Below are positions 34,519 to 40,926 of a DNA stretch of 47,421 bases, one piece after another (position 1 is the stretch's first letter; every line of letters starts with the position of its first letter). The stretch is from an uncultured Oscillospiraceae bacterium (GTDB lineage Bacteria; Bacillota; Clostridia; Oscillospirales; Oscillospiraceae). The notes beneath the pieces are model-generated. The model had not been told where the DNA came from and did no database searches. It saw only the letters and a program-made list of their open reading frames with translations. A program made the translations under genes and the position numbers. Location of the stretch: the NCBI GenBank assembly GCA_944385395.1, contig CALWXA010000063.1:1-47421 (forward strand). The letters run 5' to 3'.

Positions 34519-35922
34519 TCACGATGTCCAGCAAATCCAGGGCCGGATCTCGTACAGTGACACCTCGCCGTGGTTGTATGCCCAGGCGTCCTCCGGACCG
34601 CTGGTATATACCCCGGCATATACCATACCGGAAGCGTCCAGGATCTGCACCACTGTACCCAGCCTGCCGGTGCGGTCGCCCCATTTATCCAACCCAGCCG
34701 TCCCAAAAGCTACCGCCAGAGACCCGTTGCGGTAGGCCAGCGCCACATCCTCCCACCATCTGACGTTCCAGTTCTCTTTCTCCAAAGAATCGGCAACACA
34801 AAAGTCCAGCGCCGCAGCACCATCAGTGCCAATGGTGCATACCGCCAGGCATCCGCTCTGTCCCCGCAGCACCAGGAATCCACGACGCACCTTCAGTTCC
34901 ATCTCCTGCCCCAGGGCCTCAGGCAGCTGCAGCCGGGACCGCACCGTTCCGTCGGCGGAGAGGCTGGTGAGCCAGCACGCACCGGACTCCCGGGTCACCA
35001 TGTGGACGCTCTCCCCTTCCGGGTCGCTGTCCAGAGCTACCACCCGGTCCGTTTCCAGATTCAGCGGCACCACACAGATCCGCTCATCGTACTGCGGTTG
35101 GAGATAGGTAATCCCCGGCATTTCCTCCCATGCCGTTTCCGTTACCGGCACATAGAAAAGGCCGAATCCCCAGGGCAGCCAGGATTCCTCCGGCTCCACC
35201 CGCTCATCGAAAGACTGGGCCACGAAGCACCCCTGCCCCACCGGCGCCGAAAATGCCCCCACATAGCCCATGTCCTCCGGCGCTATCTCTTCCATTCCCT
35301 GAGAGGAGCTGTTATTACTGTCTTTTCTGACCGTCATCTTCACAACATGCCCTTCCTCTACCGGCCGGCGAATGAAGTCCCTTCCGCCGTCCACATACTC
35401 CCAGCTGATATATCTGCCGCCTAAGTAGTAGGGATAGCAGTCATAATAGCTGGACAGATCCACTTCCACCGTCTGCTCCTGTCCCGGTTCCATTCCGTCC
35501 AGCAGATCCATAAACAGCTCATCTATTTTTTCATCATAGCTGTTGGTGTAGAGCACCAGACTGTTGTACTCCAGCTGCTCCTCCCGCCAGTCCTGCAGAT
35601 ACCACTCCTTCCACAGTCCCGCCTGTCCCCCGGGAACAGATTCAATGAACCAGCCTTCATTCATTTTGCCCGCTGCTGTTCCCAGGAAGAAATCCGTCTC
35701 CACCGTCGGTTTCTGGCCCGCCTGCAGCTCCTGCTTCCAGAAAAGGTTTCTGTAGCAAGACACCAGCCCCAGGGTCAGTCCTTCCGCTGCTTCCGGATCA
35801 CCGGAGAGCACCGTGTGGGTCAGTTCCGTATCCTGAATGTCCCGCTGCAGGCCCAGTCCCATCACCGGAATACTCACCAGACACAGCAGCGCCAGGATCA
35901 GACACAGTATGGTCCGTTTCAT
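34519..35922 (-). CDS. Exported or membrane-anchored protein of unknown function in a GntR-ABC operon
   Basis: 467 aa. The N-terminus MKRTILCLILALLCLVSIPV is a signal peptide or uncleaved anchor, without a clear lipobox. The rest is hydrophilic and acidic, rich in Trp, Glu and Gly; the second half (about 260-467) has repeated strand-like segments (ICVVPLNLETDRVVALDSDP; GACWLTSLSADGTVRSRLQL; GCLAVCTIGTDGAAALDFCV) that look like blades of a beta-propeller. No family recognised. It is the last gene of the operon and overlaps the ABC ATPase by four bases, so its production is tied to the transporter. Confidence 0.7.
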   Translation of the reverse strand: MKRTILCLILALLCLVSIPVMGLGLQRDIQDTELTHTVLSGDPEAAEGLTLGLVSCYRNLFWKQELQAGQKPTVETDFFLGTAAGKMNEGWFIESVPGGQAGLWKEWYLQDWREEQLEYNSLVLYTNSYDEKIDELFMDLLDGMEPGQEQTVEVDLSSYYDCYPYYLGGRYISWEYVDGGRDFIRRPVEEGHVVKMTVRKDSNNSSSQGMEEIAPEDMGYVGAFSAPVGQGCFVAQSFDERVEPEESWLPWGFGLFYVPVTETAWEEMPGITYLQPQYDERICVVPLNLETDRVVALDSDPEGESVHMVTRESGACWLTSLSADGTVRSRLQLPEALGQEMELKVRRGFLVLRGQSGCLAVCTIGTDGAAALDFCVADSLEKENWNVRWWEDVALAYRNGSLAVAFGTAGLDKWGDRTGRLGTVVQILDASGMVYAGVYTSGPEDAWAYNHGEVSLYEIRPWICWTS

Positions 35923-36674
35923 GTCCTCCCCTCCCCGTCCTGCTCCAGCCGGTCCAGGGCCTCCAGCACCCGGCCGCTGCGGTACTGATACGTTTCCTTT
36001 ACGTAATCTACCAGAGATCTGCCCTGCTCCTCCAGTTCCGTCACAGAGCAGTCGCCCACCAATTCTCCTTCCCGAAGCAGTAGCGCCCGGCCCACGAAGT
36101 GCTGTACCTCCTCAATGAGATGGGTGGACAGCAATACCGTTTCCCGCTCCTCCAGCATCCCCAGCAGCAGCTTGTAGAAATCCTCCCGGTTGAAGATATC
36201 GTTGCCGGCAAAGGGTTCGTCCATCAGGATGTAGTCCGCCCCCTGACTCATGGCCAGAATCAGCTCAAATTGGTTTTTCTGTCCCGTGGAGCAGTGGCCC
36301 ATCTCCCGCCCCATAGGCAGGCGGAAGAAATCCATCAGCACCCGGAACCGGTCATCCCGAAAGGCCGGGAAATGATGCCGGTAAAACTCCCGGTGGTCCT
36401 GGGCAGTGAGATGGGGAAAGAAGCTGTGCTCACAGGTGGCAAAGGACAGCCGATGGATGTTCCTGCGGTCAATGGGCGCTCCATCCAGCGTGATGCTGCC
36501 CTGATAGGAGAGGAAGCCCAGGATGCACTTCATCAGCGTGGTCTTGCCCGCCCCGTTTTCCCCAAAGAGGCCTATGATCTGTCCTTGAGGCAGCTGCACC
36601 GTCACATCCTTCAGCGCCTGCTTGGCGATGTTTTGGGTCCAGTAGCGTTTGGTTACATGATTCAGCTCGATCAT
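35919..36674 (-). CDS. ABC transporter ATP-binding protein
   Basis: 251 aa, one nucleotide-binding domain. Walker A GENGAGKTT (38-46), signature region CSTGQ (128-132) in place of LSGGQ, Walker B YILMDEP (148-154) with catalytic E153, and H-loop STHLIEEV. The degenerate signature, the following KNQFELILAMSQGAD and the short length match the ATPases of GntR-linked YtrB/YxlF-type exporters. ATG 36674 follows GAGGAGG. It presumably drives the two membrane proteins encoded upstream. Confidence 0.9.
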   Translation of the reverse strand: MIELNHVTKRYWTQNIAKQALKDVTVQLPQGQIIGLFGENGAGKTTLMKCILGFLSYQGSITLDGAPIDRRNIHRLSFATCEHSFFPHLTAQDHREFYRHHFPAFRDDRFRVLMDFFRLPMGREMGHCSTGQKNQFELILAMSQGADYILMDEPFAGNDIFNREDFYKLLLGMLEERETVLLSTHLIEEVQHFVGRALLLREGELVGDCSVTELEEQGRSLVDYVKETYQYRSGRVLEALDRLEQDGEGRT

Positions 36675-36690
36675 ACCATCATCCTCCTCG

Positions 36691-37164
36691 TCATTCCGCC
36701 ATGGCTTCTGCCGGTACCGTCCAGAGATACCCCAGCCGGAACGCCCCCAGCAGCACCGCTGCCAGCAGCGCCAACAGCACCGCCAGCACCAGCGGCCACC
36801 CCAGCGTCCTGCGCCACAGCTCCCACCGGTCCGGCAGGCGGCGCATGAGATAGATGCTGCGGCTGCCCTGATAATAATAAGTATAGCGCACCACACCCAG
36901 GGCCAGGCAGGCCAGGGTCAGCACGCCCCAGGCAGGGATATATCCCGCCGTCACCTGGCTAAAGGGTGCCATCACCGCCCCCGGGATCAGCCGTCCCATC
37001 TCATCGTACAGCCACCGAAGCTCCTCCTGCATTCGAAACAGGAACTGCACCAGATGAATGAGCACCATGACGGATGCGGCCACCGCCACACCGCCGGTCT
37101 CCCGCTCCACCGGATAGCCCGGTGGGCTCAGCCGCTGCGTCCAACGGCTCCAGCGTTCTTTCAT
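36691..37164 (-). CDS. Small membrane protein, probable ABC permease component
   Basis: 157 aa with three hydrophobic segments (about 25-45, 75-95, 118-140) and a basic cytoplasmic N-terminus. The segment YYQGSRSIYLMRRLPDRWELWRR between helices two and three has the basic, Tyr/Leu-rich look of the coupling region in ABC-2-like permeases. No named family. Overlaps the preceding gene by four bases and sits 16 bases before the ATPase gene, so it is probably half of the membrane complex. Confidence 0.65.
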   Translation of the reverse strand: MKERWSRWTQRLSPPGYPVERETGGVAVAASVMVLIHLVQFLFRMQEELRWLYDEMGRLIPGAVMAPFSQVTAGYIPAWGVLTLACLALGVVRYTYYYQGSRSIYLMRRLPDRWELWRRTLGWPLVLAVLLALLAAVLLGAFRLGYLWTVPAEAMAE

Positions 37165-37910
37165 ACCGGTTCCTCCTCCCGATCCAACCGGGGCCGCTCA
37201 TCGGCCCTGGGGCTCAGCAGCAGCGTATAGACGGTAGCCCCCGCCAGAACAATGGCCACGATTGCACCCAATGATCCCATGACGTAAGCGTCATCCAGCT
37301 CCACCCGGAAGCACAGGAAAATCAGAGCCACCGCCCCCAGAACCTCCACGGCCACGGGCGCCCCCCGGCGCCGTGCCATGGCACACCGTGCTGCGCACAG
37401 TCCCCAGGCCACCACCAGCATGGCATTGCGGCACCACAGCATCATGTCCGCTCCCGGCAGCAGGTTGTGCAGATACGTCTGACGATACCATACCAGAGCT
37501 GCGGTCTGGACGCTCAAGGTCTCTCCCCGCAGCTCATACAGCTGCAGCAGCCCGGTCATGGTGAAGATCTGTCCCGCCCAGAAAATCAGCAGGCATACCA
37601 TATAATAAACTGCCCAGCTGAAATTCAGCCACCGCTCACTGACGGCCAGTCGCCCCACAGTGTAGCGGCAGGCCCCGCCGCCGCTTCTGCGGCAGAGCAT
37701 AGCCGTCAGCCAGATGAGCCCCGCTGCCGCCGTCAGCGCCACATGGGCACCATCCAGACATTCCTCCGGCAGCGGTGCCACCCCTTCCACACTCTGGGGA
37801 AACAGAAACCAGAACAGCCCCGCCTGTACCAGAGCCGTCACCGCCGTGATCACCAGCACACGCCAGATGGTAACAGTCACCGGCAGCATCACCGATAGCT
37901 TGCGCATCAT
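37161..37910 (-). CDS. Polytopic membrane protein, probable ABC permease component
   Basis: 249 aa, about six membrane segments (near 15-40, 60-80, 105-128, 155-175, 195-210, 217-235). Hydrophilic tail ends with several Arg/Glu residues. Layout fits an ABC-2-type permease of the YtrC/D kind; sequence alone does not name it. ATG 37910 lies within the stop of the gntR gene (ATGA) and has AAGGAGGGAGAAGG before it. Confidence 0.68.
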   Translation of the reverse strand: MMRKLSVMLPVTVTIWRVLVITAVTALVQAGLFWFLFPQSVEGVAPLPEECLDGAHVALTAAAGLIWLTAMLCRRSGGGACRYTVGRLAVSERWLNFSWAVYYMVCLLIFWAGQIFTMTGLLQLYELRGETLSVQTAALVWYRQTYLHNLLPGADMMLWCRNAMLVVAWGLCAARCAMARRRGAPVAVEVLGAVALIFLCFRVELDDAYVMGSLGAIVAIVLAGATVYTLLLSPRADERPRLDREEEPV

Positions 37911-38293
37911 CCTTCTCCCTCCTTGTCCCACAGCTCCTGCAGCAGCGCCGCCGCTTCTTCCCGGTCTACACCCATCTCCCGCAGTGTACCTACCAGCGTC
38001 TGTACCACGCCTTCCAGCAGCTCACGCCGCACGGCCTGCACCTGTCCTTCCGTCAGGGAAATACAGCTCTTGGCCCCGGTATGGGAGGCCAGCAGCCCCT
38101 CCTCCTCCAGCATCCGGTACGCCTTCTGCACCGTATTGGGGTTCACTCCCAGCATGGCCGACAGCACCCGCCGGGAAGGCATCTCCTCCCCGTCCCGGAT
38201 CACACCGGCCACGATGCCCTGCTTCACATGCCGGATGATCTGGATATAGATGGGAGTCCCCTCCTGCTGCACGAATCGCTCAAAACTGACCAA
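37907..38293 (-). CDS. GntR-family regulator, YtrA subfamily
   Basis: 128 aa. Short YtrA-type: GTPIYIQIIRHVKQGIVAGVIRDGEEMPSRRVLSAML-like winged helix (residues about 12-48), then VNPNTVQKAYRMLEEEGLL, and only a short helical C-terminal tail (VQTLVGTLREMGVDREEAAALLQELW) instead of a large effector domain. The TTG at 38293 is taken as start because GGAGGGGAGG lies five bases upstream; an in-frame ATG at 38338 overlaps an operator-like repeat and would leave almost no leader. First gene of the ABC operon and its likely repressor. Confidence 0.88.
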   Translation of the reverse strand: MVSFERFVQQEGTPIYIQIIRHVKQGIVAGVIRDGEEMPSRRVLSAMLGVNPNTVQKAYRMLEEEGLLASHTGAKSCISLTEGQVQAVRRELLEGVVQTLVGTLREMGVDREEAAALLQELWDKEGEG

Positions 38294-38317
38294 GGGCGCC
38301 TCCCCTCCTTTCCAAAC

Positions 38318-38337
38318 TGTATGATTTAAGTAATACA
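38318..38337. promoter_or_regulatory. Second GntR operator-like repeat
   Basis: TGTAT (38318-38322), ten bases, ATACA (38333-38337): same outline and length as the core of the site at 38347-38366, with start points 29 bases apart. It lies just after the expected transcription start. Confidence 0.5.
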
Positions 38338-38343
38338 CTTTTC

Positions 38344-38369
38344 AACTGTATTATATACATAGTACAGTT
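38344..38369. promoter_or_regulatory. Main GntR (YtrA-type) operator
   Basis: 26-bp dyad: AACTGTATTAT (38344-38354) and ATAGTACAGTT (38359-38369), ten of eleven bases matching, 4-base centre. It covers the -10 box and part of the spacer of the operon promoter, the normal position for a repressor. Confidence 0.7.
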
Positions 38370-38379
38370 CCCTTGTCAA
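38350..38379 (-). promoter_or_regulatory. Promoter of the GntR-ABC operon
   Basis: Minus strand: TTGACA (38374-38379), 18-base spacer, TATAAT (38350-38355). Confidence 0.85.
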
Positions 38380-38402
38380 GGGGTATTTTCACCTTCTTCG
38401 CC

Positions 38403-38431
38403 TTGTCCGGACACCGGAAACATGATAAAAT
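38403..38431 (+). promoter_or_regulatory. Promoter of the alpha/beta hydrolase gene
   Basis: TTGTCC (38403-38408), 17-base spacer, TAAAAT (38426-38431). Confidence 0.6.
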
Positions 38432-38442
38432 AGGAAAAACAA

Positions 38443-38459
38443 GCAGCCCTGGGGGCTGC
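38443..38459 (+). promoter_or_regulatory. 5' UTR hairpin next to the hydrolase ribosome site
   Basis: GCAGCCC (38443-38449) / GGGCTGC (38453-38459), 3-base loop, ending one base before the GGAGGAG ribosome site (38461-38467). It may affect translation initiation. Confidence 0.4.
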
Positions 38460-38474
38460 GGGAGGAGTAACGCT

Positions 38475-39296
38475 ATGGACTATCTGGCCATCCATCTGAA
38501 AGAACGTTTTCCCATTCTGGGACAGGACGGCCGGGACCCGGTGCTCCACGCCTATTTGTCGGTGGGTCATACCCAGGAAGGGCACGAGGAGGAGCTGCTG
38601 GGGGCAGTGGTGATCTGTCCCGGCGGCGGATATGCCTACTGCAGCCGCCGGGAATCAGAGCCGGTGGCCTATCAGTTCCTGGCCCGGGGATACCATGCCT
38701 TTGTGCTGGAGTATTCCACGGCGCCCCATCACTTCCCCGCCCAGCTGCAGGAGGTGGCGACGGCGCTGGAGACCATCCACGCCCAGGCCGCTGCTTGGCG
38801 GTGTGACCCCGGAAAAATCGCCCTGATGGGCTTTTCCGCCGGCGGCCACCTGGCCGCCCAGTATGCCAACGCCTACGATCTGCCCCAGGTGCGGCAGGCG
38901 GTACCCCACAGCAAGGGCGTAGCCGCCTCTATTCTCTGTTACCCGGTGATCTCCGCCCAGCCAGGCCAGAGCCACCCCGGCAGCTTTTTGAACCTTACCG
39001 GCTCCGAGACACCGGACCCTCACCTCTTCTCCTGCCAGGAACTGGTGACGGACCGGACGCCCCCCACGTTTTTGTGGCACACGGCGGAGGATCAGTCGGT
39101 GCCGGTGGTGAACAGCCTTCTGTACGCCCAGGCCCTGACGGAGCATCACGTACCCTTTGAGCTCCATGTGTTCCCGGTAGGTCCCCACGGCCTGTCCACC
39201 GCCACGCCGTTTACCAACCACGGCCTGCCGCCGGAAGTTCTGCGCAACAGCATGTGGATGGATCTTCTGGCGCAGTGGCTGGAAATGACCCTGTAA
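38475..39296 (+). CDS. Alpha/beta-hydrolase, carbohydrate-esterase-like (BD-FAE/acetyl-xylan-esterase type)
   Basis: 273 aa, no signal peptide, so cytoplasmic. Oxyanion-loop motif CPGGGY (48-53), nucleophile elbow GFSAGG with S121, acid D206 in AEDQSVP, and H238 in GPHGL complete the triad. This spacing matches the bacterial esterases that deacetylate imported xylo-oligosaccharides. A cytoplasmic deacetylase for sugar esters is the likely role; other small esters are possible. ATG 38475 follows GGAGGAG by seven bases. Single-gene transcript. Confidence 0.83.
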   Translation: MDYLAIHLKERFPILGQDGRDPVLHAYLSVGHTQEGHEEELLGAVVICPGGGYAYCSRRESEPVAYQFLARGYHAFVLEYSTAPHHFPAQLQEVATALETIHAQAAAWRCDPGKIALMGFSAGGHLAAQYANAYDLPQVRQAVPHSKGVAASILCYPVISAQPGQSHPGSFLNLTGSETPDPHLFSCQELVTDRTPPTFLWHTAEDQSVPVVNSLLYAQALTEHHVPFELHVFPVGPHGLSTATPFTNHGLPPEVLRNSMWMDLLAQWLEMTL

Positions 39297-39312
39297 TCAT
39301 TCTTCCGTGAAC

Positions 39313-39378
39313 AAAGAGCCCTTCTTGACCAGGCGCGGCACCTGCTGCCGCCGTCCGTCCAGGAAGGGCTCTTTTCTT
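39313..39378 (+). terminator. Terminator of the hydrolase gene
   Basis: 12-bp perfect stem AAAGAGCCCTTC (39313-39324) / GAAGGGCTCTTT (39363-39374) followed by TCTTG, with a large 38-base loop that is itself structured. Confidence 0.7.
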
Positions 39379-39398
39379 GTTTGGATTTGGGGTATTCT

Positions 39399-39432
39399 AC
39401 CTCTGCCAGGACAAAGAGGCAAGAGGTTTTTT
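39399..39432 (+). terminator. Second terminator-like hairpin after the hydrolase
   Basis: ACCTCTGCC (39399-39407) / GGCAAGAGGT (39418-39427), one bulged base, then T6. No plus-strand gene lies between it and the first terminator, so it is either a back-up or a leftover of a lost gene. Confidence 0.5.
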
Positions 39433-39500
39433 CCGTGTCAGGCACATCAACTTTTAGTACGCCCATATGAAGAATATGCTCTGGAGGAATCCCCCAGTTA

Positions 39501-40211
39501 TTATTCGTCCGTCTCCAACTCGATCTCATCATGGGGAAAGGGGTTGCAGGACAGAAGATCCAACAGCTTCTGTCGAAGATCCTTTTCACCCATCTGCGAG
39601 CAGGACAGAAGAATATCTTCCTGAGGACTGCCCACATAGGCGCTTTGAAAAAGTTGCCGGGCCAGGCGATCATCCGTCTTAAGATGATCCAGCAGTCTGG
39701 GGTGAATGCATTCGGACCGACAGAAATCATACAGCTCGTTTCCCAGCAGAAAATATGCTGCCTCCGGATCCTGAAGATGACCCTCTGCTGTGTCCAGCAA
39801 GAGCTTCATCATCTGAATCGCGGTTTCCGGATCGTGCTCACCGGTTTCCGCCAAAAGATCCATGACACCCATCTTGGACAGTTCCTCTGGCGGCCAGCGC
39901 CTAACCTCCTCCGGGAAGGCGGCGACCAGCAGATCCCGGCAGGCCCACTCATTTTCGGAAAAATCCCACCGGCGCACCATGTCCTCCAGCTCGGCCCGGG
40001 AGAATTTCCGTGTGGGCTTTTCCTCTGTTTCGAACACCAGCCGCACCGGAATGGAGATCCGCTTAGGGACTTGCACCACCTGCAGCAGCTTCGCTTTCTC
40101 CGAGGCGTTCAAAGAACCAAAGTCCCCACAGTCACCGCACCAGCCGCACTCCCACCAGCCATCGCTCTTCATGGTTACGGGTTCGCCGCAGTACGGACAG
40201 TTGATCCTCAT
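39501..40211 (-). CDS. Zinc-ribbon protein of unknown function
   Basis: 236 aa, soluble. The N-terminus has a four-cysteine ribbon, CPYC (C5, C8) and CGWC (C22, C25), with an extra C28. A middle part rich in charged helices follows (FSRAELEDMVRRWDFSENEW; DPETAIQMMKLLLDTAEGHL; LDHLKTDDRLARQLFQSA) and looks like an all-helical repeat. No known family recognised. ATG 40211 follows GGAGG by nine bases. It has its own consensus promoter and stands alone on its transcript as far as can be seen. Confidence 0.72.
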   Translation of the reverse strand: MRINCPYCGEPVTMKSDGWWECGWCGDCGDFGSLNASEKAKLLQVVQVPKRISIPVRLVFETEEKPTRKFSRAELEDMVRRWDFSENEWACRDLLVAAFPEEVRRWPPEELSKMGVMDLLAETGEHDPETAIQMMKLLLDTAEGHLQDPEAAYFLLGNELYDFCRSECIHPRLLDHLKTDDRLARQLFQSAYVGSPQEDILLSCSQMGEKDLRQKLLDLLSCNPFPHDEIELETDE

Positions 40212-40236
40212 TCCCCCGCACCTCCTCTCTGCCGTC

Positions 40237-40265
40237 ATTATATCGGGAAAATCCCGGCCTGACAA
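40237..40265 (-). promoter_or_regulatory. Promoter of the zinc-ribbon gene, with an internal dyad
   Basis: Minus strand: TTGTCA (40260-40265), 17-base spacer, TATAAT (40237-40242). The spacer contains the inverted repeat CGGGA-AAA-TCCCG (40244-40256), well placed for a repressor. Confidence 0.7.
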
Positions 40266-40279
40266 GAACTCCCCGCCGC

Positions 40280-40912
40280 TTACAGCTTCAGAAGGTCGGA
40301 AAGCGCCGTCAGCCGGTATGTCACATCAGGATTTCCTGCAGCGTCGCCGATACCGGCACAGGCAAAACCGCCGGCCAGCGCCGCCGCCACGCCGGCATGG
40401 GCATCTTCCACCACCAGACACTTCTCCGGCGGCAAGCCCAATGCCTGGGCCGCCTTCAAGAATACCTCCGGATCCGGTTTGGAGCGGGAGATGCTGTTGC
40501 CATCCACCACGGCGTCAAAGGCACCGGAAAGTCCGATGCGCTCCAGGATCACCGACGCATTTTTGCTGGACGAGCCGATAGCGATCCGGATCCCCCGGCT
40601 TTTCAGGGTCTCCAGGGTTTCGGCCACATCACCGGAGAGATCCGCCGGACTCATCTGCTGCAGAAGCTGTCGGTAGGTATCGTTTTTCTCCGTGGCCAGG
40701 GCTTCCTTTTCCGCCCGGGTATAGCTGCGGCTGCTCTTTTCCAGAACGATGTCCAGACTCTCCATCCGGCTCACGCCCCGAAGGCGGTTGTTGATGACAG
40801 GATCAAAATAGATCCCCAGCCGGTCGGCCAGCGCCTTCCAGGCCTGATAGTGGTACTGATCTGTAGAGCAGATGACGCCATCCAGATCGAAAATCACACC
40901 TTGATAGTTCAT
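40280..40912 (-). CDS. pgmB: Beta-phosphoglucomutase
   Basis: 210 aa, HAD superfamily with a helical cap. Nucleophile D9 and acid D11 in IFDLDGVICSTD; cap residues YHYQAWKALADRLG and NNRLRGVSRMESL are specific to beta-PGM; GSSSKNA is motif II; SKPDPEVFL is motif III and VVEDAHAGVAAA motif IV. Converts beta-glucose-1-phosphate to glucose-6-phosphate, exactly the product of the GH65 enzyme encoded 14 bases upstream. Last gene of the sugar operon. Confidence 0.95.
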   Translation of the reverse strand: MNYQGVIFDLDGVICSTDQYHYQAWKALADRLGIYFDPVINNRLRGVSRMESLDIVLEKSSRSYTRAEKEALATEKNDTYRQLLQQMSPADLSGDVAETLETLKSRGIRIAIGSSSKNASVILERIGLSGAFDAVVDGNSISRSKPDPEVFLKAAQALGLPPEKCLVVEDAHAGVAAALAGGFACAGIGDAAGNPDVTYRLTALSDLLKL

Positions 40913-40926
40913 GGCACGTTCCTTTC

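Noticed and set aside
38294-38338. ATG start for the GntR regulator at 38338
   Set aside because: It overlaps the second operator repeat and would leave a leader of only a few bases; the TTG at 38293 has a strong ribosome site.
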